Made by a program: the position numbers and the translations under genes
Shown: positions 17,042 through 24,360 of the stretch, in pieces
Position numbering within the stretch: position 1 is the first letter of the stretch
Layout of the letters: every line of letters begins with the position of its first letter
Assembly: GCF_014203535.1 (NCBI RefSeq)
Contig: NZ_JACHJI010000018.1
Coordinates: 20,885-84,884, forward strand
Origin: Streptomyces griseomycini
Lineage (GTDB): Bacteria > Actinomycetota > Actinomycetes > Streptomycetales > Streptomycetaceae
Reading direction: 5' to 3'
DNA: 64,000 bases
Notes under the pieces: generated by a model
Database searches by the model: none
What the model was told of the DNA's origin: nothing
The model's input: only the letters and a program-made list of their open reading frames with translations

Positions 17042-17355
17042 GGTGATGACTCTCCGAAGGGGGGTGCGTACAGCCGGGTCAGGACACCGTCACATAGGAG
17101 CACGCGTATGACAACGATGTCTACAGCTGTGCGCATCTCTTCTGAGGGAGGTCTTCAGGTCGGGCCACATTTAGTCATGGTTTAGTAAAGATGCAGTTCA
17201 GAGCTCTGGAAGTCAACAGAATCGATCTAGACCGGTCTATGGACATTGCCGCGAAGCTACGTCTACGTTGAGCGCTCATCGGGCCGGGGTCCCGAGAGCC
17301 GATACGGCGTTTCCCTCGGTCTGGTGTCGGCAGTTCGCGATGAGAGGTGGCGGGG
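17042..17355. promoter_or_regulatory. Divergent regulatory region between ROK kinase and sugar ABC transporter genes
   Basis: This 314-bp gap must hold the promoters for both directions. It contains the perfect 12-bp palindrome at 17228-17239 and an A/T-rich patch at 17170-17195 unusual for this genome. No clear hexamer pair could be chosen. Confidence 0.5.
17228..17239. promoter_or_regulatory. Perfect palindrome TAGACCGGTCTA, candidate operator
   Basis: The 12-bp sequence is its own reverse complement and lies 117 bp upstream of the binding-protein start, between divergent sugar genes. It has the same half-sites as the DasR-type site core (GGTCT and AGACC) but in opposite order, so it is not a DasR site. 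Possible targets are the local LacI regulator or another sugar regulator; binding is inferred only. Confidence 0.4.
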
Positions 17356-18669
17356 ATGCGGAGAAAATGGGTGCTTCTTGTGGCTGCAACCACGGTGGCG
17401 GTGACAGCCTGTAGCGGACAGGGGGGTGACGGGCGTGGCGAAATCGCCGCTCCGCCGAGTGACCCGGCGAAGGTGTCGGGCGAGATCACGGTGCTGACCA
17501 ACAGGACGGACCAGATATCCGACGGCACGCTGGAGAAGTACGCCGCGGAGTTCCGCAAGGTGTACCCGGGCGTGAAGGTCAAGTTCGAGGGTCTGACCGA
17601 CTACGAGGGCGAGACCAAGATCCGGATGAACACCGAGAACTACGGTGACGTCCTGCTGATCCCCAACTCCCTCTCCCTCGAGCAGTACCCCACCTTCTTC
17701 GCCCCGCTGGGCAAGGCCGGCGAACTGTCGGCGAAGTTCGACTACACCGACCACGCCACTGTGGACGGCAAGGTCTACGGCCTGGCCAACATCGGCGTGG
17801 CCAACGGATTCGTCTACAACAAGGCGGTCTGGGCGAAGGCCGGCATCACCGACTGGCCCGCCACGCCGGAGGAGTTCGTCGCGGACCTCGAGACGATCAA
17901 GGCGAGGACCGGCGCCGTCCCGTACTACACGAACTACAAGGACGGCTGGCCGCTGACCAACTGGACGAACGCCATCGGTTCTCCCGAGTGCGACCCCGGC
18001 GCCTACGACGCGCTGGCGAAGACCGGGAAGCCCTGGACCGAGGGGTCGGACCTGTACACGATCGACAAGCTGCTCTACACGATCGTCGACAAGAAGCTGG
18101 CCGAACCCGACCCCACCACGACCAACTGGGAGGACTCCAAGGCGCGTATCGGGACCGGCAAGGTCGCCTCGATGTGGCTCGGTTCCTGGGCGATCTCCCA
18201 GATGCGCGCCGCGGCGGAGGCGGCCGGCGAGGACCCCGACGACATCGGCTTCATGCCGTTCCCCGCACAGAAGGGCGGAAAGTTCTGCTCCGTCCTGCGC
18301 CCCGACTACCAGTACGCGGTCAACGTCCACTCCGACAAGAAGGCCGCCGCCCGCGCGTGGATCGACTGGTACATCACCAAGTCCGGCCAGGCCGCAGCCG
18401 AAGGTTCCATCTCTTCCGTGAAGGGCGCCCCGTTGCCCGACACGCTGAAGGCGTTCTCCGACAACGATGTCACCACGATTCCGCAGCACCAGAAGAACCG
18501 TGCCGAGGTCAACGAGATCGACAAGGCGTCGGAGATCGGGATCACCGCCCAGGACTACCGGCAGAAGCTGGTCGACATCGCCCGCGGTGCGGCCGACGGG
18601 GACATGGACAGCTACTTCGACGAGCTGAACGGGAAATGGTCCGAGGCCCAGCAGACCCTCGGCGGCTGA
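17356..18669 (+). CDS. Sugar ABC transporter substrate-binding lipoprotein
   Basis: A 437-residue family-1 solute-binding protein. The signal peptide MRRKWVLLVAATTVAVTAC ends in a lipobox with Cys19, so it is membrane-anchored outside the cell. Characteristic segments are VLTNRTDQISDGTLEKYAAE, YPGVKVKFEG, GYGLANIG-type hinge (KVYGLANIGVANGFVYNKAV) and MWLGSWAISQM. I chose ATG 17356 over GTG 17347 because GAGAGG is better spaced. It heads the transporter operon; the sugar is probably a manno-oligosaccharide given the neighbouring mannanases. No ATPase subunit is encoded here, so a shared MsiK-type ATPase elsewhere is likely. Confidence 0.9.
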   Translation: MRRKWVLLVAATTVAVTACSGQGGDGRGEIAAPPSDPAKVSGEITVLTNRTDQISDGTLEKYAAEFRKVYPGVKVKFEGLTDYEGETKIRMNTENYGDVLLIPNSLSLEQYPTFFAPLGKAGELSAKFDYTDHATVDGKVYGLANIGVANGFVYNKAVWAKAGITDWPATPEEFVADLETIKARTGAVPYYTNYKDGWPLTNWTNAIGSPECDPGAYDALAKTGKPWTEGSDLYTIDKLLYTIVDKKLAEPDPTTTNWEDSKARIGTGKVASMWLGSWAISQMRAAAEAAGEDPDDIGFMPFPAQKGGKFCSVLRPDYQYAVNVHSDKKAAARAWIDWYITKSGQAAAEGSISSVKGAPLPDTLKAFSDNDVTTIPQHQKNRAEVNEIDKASEIGITAQDYRQKLVDIARGAADGDMDSYFDELNGKWSEAQQTLGG

Positions 18670-18676
18670 CCGCACC

Positions 18677-18755
18677 ACGGCACGGCGAGAACGCTCGGCA
18701 AGCATCCGCCCCGCGCGTACCGGGACTCCACGCGCCCCGTCGCTCGCCGTGCCGT
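18677..18755 (+). other. Long-range RNA stem between binding protein and permease genes
   Basis: ACGGCACGGCGAG (18677-18689) pairs perfectly with CTCGCCGTGCCGT (18743-18755), a 13-bp stem closing a 53-base loop. Such stems after a binding-protein gene commonly protect its mRNA, so that binding protein exceeds permease. Without a U-tract it is not a strong terminator. Confidence 0.55.
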
Positions 18756-18802
18756 CGCCGCTCAGTACGCATGACCGGGAACCCACCACGAGGAACCACG
18801 AG

Positions 18803-19768
18803 ATGACCGCTGTCCAGAAGACCCGAGCCTCGGCGCACGCCGTCGGCCGGCGAAACGCTCCGCCTCCCGAGTCCGGCACCGGCCGGCCACGCACCGGCAG
18901 GCGCCGCCGTGTCGCCGTCCTGACCCCCTGGCTCTTCCTGGCCGCGCCCCTGACGCTGCTGGTGACGTTCACCTATCTCCCGGTGGCCGACATGATCGGC
19001 TACAGCTTCACCGACTGGGACGGCGTCAGCCCCACACGCTCCTACGTGGGTGCGGAGAACTACACCGACCTGGTCACGCAGCCCGCCCGGTTCGAGGTGT
19101 TCCTCGTCAGCGGCTTCTACCTGGCGGCCTCCGTCGTGCAGATCGCTCTCGCCCTGTACTTCGCGACGGTCCTCAGCTTCGACACCCGGTTCCGCAACCT
19201 GTTCAAGGGCCTGCTGTTCTTCCCCTACCTGATCAACGGGGTGGCCGTCGGATTCGTGTTCCTGTACTTCTTCCAGCCCGACGGCACCCTCGACACACTG
19301 CTGCGCCTGATCGGCGTGGACGGCAAGCACCTGTGGCTGGGCGACCCGGACCTGGCCAACCCCTCACTCGCCGGGGTGTCGGTGTGGCGTTTCATGGGGC
19401 TGAACATGGTCCTGTTCCTCGGCGCCATCCAGTCGATCCCGCCGCACCTGTACGAGGCGGCGCAGCTGGACGGAGCCAACCGCTGGCAGCAGTTCCGGCA
19501 CATCATCGCGCCCAGCATCAAGCCCATCATCAGCCTGAGCTTCATCCTCGCCGTGTCCGGCTCACTGGCCGTCTTCGAGATCCCCTACATCATGACCGGC
19601 GGCGCCAACGGCACGGAGACGTTCGTCATCCAGACGGTCAAACTCGCCTTCCAGTTCGACAAGGTCGGCCTGGCCTCGGCCTCGGCCGTCGTCCTGCTGA
19701 TCCTCATCCTGCTGATCACCTGGGTCCAGCGCCGGCTGATCCCCGAGGAGAGGGTGGAACTCTCGTGA
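18803..19768 (+). CDS. Sugar ABC transporter permease, MalF-like
   Basis: A 321-residue inner-membrane permease with about six membrane segments after a basic N-terminal tail (TPWLFLAAPLTLLVTFTYLP is the first). The cytoplasmic coupling motif EAA is present as YEAAQLDGANRWQQFRHI. ATG 18803 was chosen over an in-frame start at 18749 because AGGA sits at proper distance and it better matches family N-termini. It follows the binding protein and overlaps the next permease by four bases, so the three act together. Confidence 0.9.
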   Translation: MTAVQKTRASAHAVGRRNAPPPESGTGRPRTGRRRRVAVLTPWLFLAAPLTLLVTFTYLPVADMIGYSFTDWDGVSPTRSYVGAENYTDLVTQPARFEVFLVSGFYLAASVVQIALALYFATVLSFDTRFRNLFKGLLFFPYLINGVAVGFVFLYFFQPDGTLDTLLRLIGVDGKHLWLGDPDLANPSLAGVSVWRFMGLNMVLFLGAIQSIPPHLYEAAQLDGANRWQQFRHIIAPSIKPIISLSFILAVSGSLAVFEIPYIMTGGANGTETFVIQTVKLAFQFDKVGLASASAVVLLILILLITWVQRRLIPEERVELS

Positions 19769-20643
19769 CCACCGGCACCACCGTCCCCGCCGCCCGGCGT
19801 CTGGGGCGCGACCGCGGCGCCCTGTCCCGGACCGCCGTCGCCCTGAAGTACCTGTCCCTGTTGCTGGCGTCGGCCGTGGTCCTCGTGCCTCTCGGCGTCG
19901 TTGTGCTGACCTCGCTGAAGACGCGGTCGGAGATAGTGAACGACGGCCCGCTGTCACCGCCCGGCGACTGGTTCAACTTCGCCAACTACGCCACCGCCTT
20001 CGAACAGGGCGCGATGCTGGCAGCGTTCGGCAACACGGCGCTGATCCTCGTGGTCTCCACCGCCGGGACCGTACTGATCGGCTCGATGACCGCCTACGCC
20101 ATCGACCGTTTCCGGTTCCGTCTCAAGAATCTGGTGATGGGCCTCTTCCTGCTGGCCGCGCTGGTCCCCAGCGTGACGACACAGGTCGCCACCTTCCAGG
20201 TGATCGACGATCTGGGCGCCTTCAACACCCGCTGGGCACCCATCCTGCTCTACACAGGCACCGACATCGTCTCGATCTACATCTTCCTGCAGTTCATCCG
20301 GTCGATCCCCACCTCGGTGGACGAGGCCGCGCGCATCGACGGCGCCAACTCCTGGACGATCTACCGGAAGATCATCTTTCCGATGCTGCGACCGGCCATC
20401 GCCACCGTCGTCATCGTCAAGGGCATCGCCGTCTACAACGACTTCTACGTGCCCTTCCTCTACATGCCCGACCCCGAACTCGGCACCATCTCCACCGCCC
20501 TCTTCCGGTTCAAGGGCCCCTTCGACGCCCAGTGGGAGACCATCTCCGCCGGCGCGATCCTGGTGATCGTGCCCACCCTGATCGTCTTCCTGGCGCTGCA
20601 GCGCTTCATCTACAGCGGCTTCGCGGCCGGTGCCAACAAGTGA
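19765..20643 (+). CDS. Sugar ABC transporter permease, MalG-like
   Basis: GTG at 19765 overlaps the TGA of the previous gene (GTGA), indicating translational coupling. The 292-residue product has a first membrane segment YLSLLLASAVVLVPLGVVVL, periplasmic loop, and the coupling motif DEAARIDGANSWTIYRKIIF. It ends with LQRFIYSGFAAGANK, typical of MalG relatives. It forms a heterodimer with the upstream permease. The GH2 gene follows after 44 bp in the same direction. Confidence 0.9.
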   Translation: MTTGTTVPAARRLGRDRGALSRTAVALKYLSLLLASAVVLVPLGVVVLTSLKTRSEIVNDGPLSPPGDWFNFANYATAFEQGAMLAAFGNTALILVVSTAGTVLIGSMTAYAIDRFRFRLKNLVMGLFLLAALVPSVTTQVATFQVIDDLGAFNTRWAPILLYTGTDIVSIYIFLQFIRSIPTSVDEAARIDGANSWTIYRKIIFPMLRPAIATVVIVKGIAVYNDFYVPFLYMPDPELGTISTALFRFKGPFDAQWETISAGAILVIVPTLIVFLALQRFIYSGFAAGANK

Positions 20644-20687
20644 CCCGCCCGCCCGCCGCGCCCCGCACCACGTCTCAAGGAGTCCGC

Positions 20688-23201
20688 ATGAAGGTCCGCA
20701 CCCCGCTCTCCCAGGGTTGGACGCTGAGCCTGAACACCGACCGCCACACCCCCGAGCAAGCGCCCCCGGGGCTGGCCGGGACCGCTGTGCCGGCGCAGGT
20801 GCCCGGCTGCGTCCACACCGACCTGATGGCGGCGGGCCTGCTGGCCGATCCGTACCTCGACCGCAACGAGGACGAGGTCGCGTGGGTGGGCCGCGCCGAC
20901 TGGACGTACGCGACCGAACTGCCCCGGCGGGACACCGCCTTCGAACGCGCCGACCTGGTCTTCGACGGTCTGGACACGGTCGCAGCCGTCCACGTCGACG
21001 GCCGGCTGCTGGGCCGCACCCGCAACATGCACCGCTCCTACCGGTTCGACGTCACCGAACTGCTGGCCGACGGACCCGCGCCGCTCGAAGTCGCCTTCAC
21101 CTCCGCCTACACCGAAGCGGAGGAGGTGCGAACAGCGCTGGGGGAGCGGCCCAACTCCTACCCCGAGCCGTTCAACTACATCCGCAAGATGGCGTGCTCG
21201 TTCGGCTGGGACTGGGGCCCCACGCTGGTGACGGCCGGGGTGTGGCGCCAGGCGCGGATCGAGCAGTGGTCCACGGCCCGGCTGGCCGCGGTCCGCCCCC
21301 AGGTCACCGTCGCCGGGGACGGCACCGGCGTCGCCGAGATCGTCGTCGACCTGGAGCGCACGGCGACCGGACGGGACAGGGCCCTGCGGCTGGTTGCCGC
21401 GGTCGGGGACGCGTCCGCGGAGATCACCGTCGCCCCGGGGGAGAACACCGCCACGGTGACGGTACGGGTCCCGGACGCGGCACTGTGGTGGCCGCGCGGC
21501 TACGGTGACCAGCCGCTGTACGGCTGCACCGTCGTTCTCAGCGATCCCGACGGCGACCGGGCCCTGGACACGTGGGAGCGCCGCATCGGCTTCCGCACGA
21601 TCGGGCTCGACACGTCCGTGGACGAGCACGGAAGCGCCTTCACCCTGATCGTCAACGGCACTTCCGTCTTCGCCCGGGGCGTGAACTGGATCCCCGACGA
21701 CGCCTTCCCCGCCCGCGTCACGCCCGACCGCTACCGCACCCGCCTCACCCAGGCCGCCGAGGCGGGCGTGGACCTGGTGCGGGTGTGGGGCGGCGGGATC
21801 TACGAGGACCGGGCCTTCTACGACGTGTGCGACGAACTGGGCCTGATGGTCTGGCAGGACTTTTTGTTCGCCTGCGCCGCCTACCCGGAGGAGCAGCCGC
21901 TGCGCTCCGAGATCGAGGCCGAGGCCCGGGAGAACGTGGCCCGGCTGATGCCCCACCCGTCGCTGGTCCTGTGGAACGGCAACAACGAGAACCTCTGGGG
22001 CTTCGCCGACTGGGACTGGGAGCAGACCCTCGCCGGCGACTCCTGGGGCGAGGGCTACTACCTCGGCCTGCTGCCGCGCATCGTCGCGCAGACGGACCCG
22101 ACCCGCCCGTACTGGGCGGGCAGCCCCTGGTCAGGATCCTGGAATCACACGCCCAACGACCCCGACCACGGCACCGCGCACTCGTGGGAGGTGTGGAACC
22201 GCCGCGACTACAGCGACTACCTCACCACCGTGCCGCGCTTCGTCGCCGAGTTCGGCTGGCAGGCGCCGCCCGCACTCGCCACGCTGCAACGAGCCCTGTC
22301 CGAGCGCCCGCTGACCGCCGACTCCCCCGGCATGCTGCACCACCAGAAGGCGGAGGACGGCAACGGCAAGCTGAACCGGGGCCTCGCCCCGCACTTCACG
22401 GAGCCCGCCGACTTCGACACCTGGCACTACCTGACCCAGCTCAACCAGGCACGGGCCGTCGCCACGGGCGTCGAGCACTGGCGCTCCCACTGGCCGCGCT
22501 GCGCGGGCACGGTCCTGTGGCAGCTCAACGACTGCTGGCCGGTCACCTCCTGGGCGGCGATCGACGGCGACGGGCGGCTCAAGCCCCTCTACTTCGAGAT
22601 GCGCCGGCTCTACGCCGACCGGCTGCTGACGATCCAGGACCGCGACGGCGACCTGCTGCTCGCCGGCTGCAACCAGAGTGCGGCGACCTGGGACGCCACC
22701 GCCACCGTCCGCCGGGTCGCGGCGGACGGCACGGTGCTGGCACGGGCCGAGGTCGTGCTGAAGGCGGCGGCACGGAGCGTGGCGCTGGAGCGGCTGCCGG
22801 AGTCGGTCACACGGTTCGGTGACGTACGTGAGGAGTTCCTCGTCGCCGATACGTGGGGGTCCCCCCGCTCGAGCGGAGCCGCTGGTGGGGGAGGCCTGCG
22901 TGCGGTGCACTTCGCCTGCGCAGACCGCGAGTTCGCCTACCCCGCCGCCTCCTACGACGTGCGGGTGAGTGATGACGGCGACAACGGCGTGCTGGTCACG
23001 GCCACGGCCGACGGGCTCGTGCGGGACCTGCTGCTCCAGGCCGACCGCCTGAACGCGCACGCCCGCACCGACCATGGGCGGGTGACGCTCCTGCCCGGCG
23101 AGAGCATGACGTGGCGGGTCACCGGCTGGCCGCAGCCCGATGCGGAGGCCGCCCGCGCGGCGCTGTACAGCGTCAACGAAGGCGGAGAAGTCCGTGAATG
23201 A
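20688..23201 (+). CDS. GH2 beta-mannosidase
   Basis: An 837-residue glycoside hydrolase of family 2 without signal peptide, therefore intracellular. The N-terminal sugar-binding domain includes VPGCVHTDLMAAGLLADPYL and FGWDWGP, both typical of beta-mannosidases. The catalytic barrel has RVWGGGIYED, the acid/base Glu434 in WNGNNEN and the nucleophile Glu521 in VAEFGWQ. It would hydrolyse terminal beta-1,4-mannose from imported manno-oligosaccharides. The start follows AAGGAG. Residues about 722-735 are encoded by an inserted palindromic repeat (see 22853). The stop overlaps the start of the LacI gene. Confidence 0.92.
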   Translation: MKVRTPLSQGWTLSLNTDRHTPEQAPPGLAGTAVPAQVPGCVHTDLMAAGLLADPYLDRNEDEVAWVGRADWTYATELPRRDTAFERADLVFDGLDTVAAVHVDGRLLGRTRNMHRSYRFDVTELLADGPAPLEVAFTSAYTEAEEVRTALGERPNSYPEPFNYIRKMACSFGWDWGPTLVTAGVWRQARIEQWSTARLAAVRPQVTVAGDGTGVAEIVVDLERTATGRDRALRLVAAVGDASAEITVAPGENTATVTVRVPDAALWWPRGYGDQPLYGCTVVLSDPDGDRALDTWERRIGFRTIGLDTSVDEHGSAFTLIVNGTSVFARGVNWIPDDAFPARVTPDRYRTRLTQAAEAGVDLVRVWGGGIYEDRAFYDVCDELGLMVWQDFLFACAAYPEEQPLRSEIEAEARENVARLMPHPSLVLWNGNNENLWGFADWDWEQTLAGDSWGEGYYLGLLPRIVAQTDPTRPYWAGSPWSGSWNHTPNDPDHGTAHSWEVWNRRDYSDYLTTVPRFVAEFGWQAPPALATLQRALSERPLTADSPGMLHHQKAEDGNGKLNRGLAPHFTEPADFDTWHYLTQLNQARAVATGVEHWRSHWPRCAGTVLWQLNDCWPVTSWAAIDGDGRLKPLYFEMRRLYADRLLTIQDRDGDLLLAGCNQSAATWDATATVRRVAADGTVLARAEVVLKAAARSVALERLPESVTRFGDVREEFLVADTWGSPRSSGAAGGGGLRAVHFACADREFAYPAASYDVRVSDDGDNGVLVTATADGLVRDLLLQADRLNAHARTDHGRVTLLPGESMTWRVTGWPQPDAEAARAALYSVNEGGEVRE
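22853..22893. repeat. Streptomyces-type palindromic repeat inserted in frame in the GH2 gene
   Basis: The 41-bp sequence begins GTGGGGGTCCCCCC, has central CTCGAG, and ends GGTGGGGGAG. This layout matches an abundant interspersed palindromic element that I know mainly from Streptomyces intergenic DNA. Here it adds roughly 14 residues (WGSPRSSGAAGGGG) in the C-terminal beta-domain without disturbing the frame. Confidence 0.65.
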
Positions 23202-24252
23202 GGCAAGGGCACGCCGGTCGGGGCGCGTCACGATCACTGACGTGGCGGCCCGGGCCGGTGTGTCCCGCGGCGCGGTGTCCCTGGCCTTCAACAACCGGCC
23301 AGGAGTGTCGGAGGCCACGCGTGAACGCATCATGGCCGCCGTCGCCGAGCTGGGCTGGGTGCCGAACCAGGCCGCGATCAAGCTGTCCGGTTCAGCGACC
23401 GGCGCGGCGGACACCGTCGGCCTGGTCATCGCCCGTCCCGCCCGGCAGCTCGGGCTCGAGCCCTTCTACATGGAGTTCATTTCTGGTGCCGAGTCCGTCC
23501 TGGAGGAGCACGGCTGCTCGCTGCTGCTCCACCTCGTACGGGACACCGACCAGGAGATCGCCGTTCACCGTCAGTGGTGGCAGTCCCGCCGGATCGCCGG
23601 CTCCATCCTGGTCGACATCCAGCAGAACGACCCCCGGATCACCGAGCTGGCGGCGATCGGTCTGCCCGCCGTGGTGGTCGGCCATCCGTCCCTGGCCGGC
23701 GACTTCACCTCGGTGTGGACCGACGACGAAGCCGCCGTGCACGAGGCGGTGCGCTACCTCGCCGCCCTCGGCCACAGGCGCATCGCACGGGTGGGCGGGC
23801 ATCCGGCTCTCGGCCACACCATGATCCGCACCGCCGCGCTGAACGCCATCGTGGCGGAACTCGGACTGGAACCGGCCCGCAGCCTCACCACCGACTACTC
23901 CGGTGAGCAGGGTGCCCGTGCCACCCGCTCACTGCTCGCATCCCCGGAGCGGCCCACGGCGATCATCTACGACAACGACATCATGGCGGTCGCGGGACTG
24001 TCTGTGGCCGCCGAGATGGGCCTGAGCGTGCCCAGGGACGTCAGCCTGATCGCCTGGGACGACTCCCAGCTGTGCCGGCTCACGCATCCGAACCTGTCCG
24101 CCATGAGTCACGACGTCTTCGGATTCGGCGCCGACGTCACCCGCCGGCTGTTCGACGTCGTCCACCGCCGCAACCCCGCGTCGAGCCCCGCCGCGACACC
24201 CGTTTTGCTGCCCCGCGGCAGCAGCGCACCCCCGCACGACACCACCGACTGA
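23194..24252 (+). CDS. LacI-family transcriptional regulator
   Basis: A 352-residue regulator starting at GTG 23194, overlapping the end of the beta-mannosidase gene by eight bases and preceded by GGCGGAGAAG. The N-terminal HTH is VTITDVAARAGVSRGAVSLA, followed by hinge helix segment NQAAIKLSGSATG. The effector domain has VVGHPSLAGDFTSVWTDDEA and AIIYDNDIMAVAGLSVAAEM. Position inside the mannoside operon makes it the probable local regulator, with mannobiose or a related sugar as inducer; this is inference. A strong terminator follows. Confidence 0.92.
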   Translation: MNEARARRSGRVTITDVAARAGVSRGAVSLAFNNRPGVSEATRERIMAAVAELGWVPNQAAIKLSGSATGAADTVGLVIARPARQLGLEPFYMEFISGAESVLEEHGCSLLLHLVRDTDQEIAVHRQWWQSRRIAGSILVDIQQNDPRITELAAIGLPAVVVGHPSLAGDFTSVWTDDEAAVHEAVRYLAALGHRRIARVGGHPALGHTMIRTAALNAIVAELGLEPARSLTTDYSGEQGARATRSLLASPERPTAIIYDNDIMAVAGLSVAAEMGLSVPRDVSLIAWDDSQLCRLTHPNLSAMSHDVFGFGADVTRRLFDVVHRRNPASSPAATPVLLPRGSSAPPHDTTD

Positions 24253-24269
24253 CGGAAAGCCACCAGACC

Positions 24270-24306
24270 GGTGGCCCGGGCCCGTGGACACCCCGCCCGG
24301 GCCACC
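24270..24306 (+). terminator. Strong hairpin between LacI and GH5 genes
   Basis: GGTGGCCCGGGC (24270-24281) pairs perfectly over 12 bp with GCCCGGGCCACC (24295-24306), loop 13 bases. It ends the transporter-GH2-LacI unit or attenuates into the GH5 gene, which starts only 54 bp later. Confidence 0.65.
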
Positions 24307-24360
24307 TCCCCGCTCCGCTTCCCGCCCACTGCTTCCCTTGAGCCGAAAGGCAGGTCCGCC

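Noticed and set aside
17228..17239. DasR binding site
   Set aside because: Half-sites are in the reverse order (AGACC then GGTCT) compared with the DasR consensus, so only a generic palindrome is claimed.
17263..18972. 569-codon minus-strand frame opposite the sugar-binding protein
   Set aside because: Shadow frame; the plus strand encodes a lipoprotein with family motifs and a good start.
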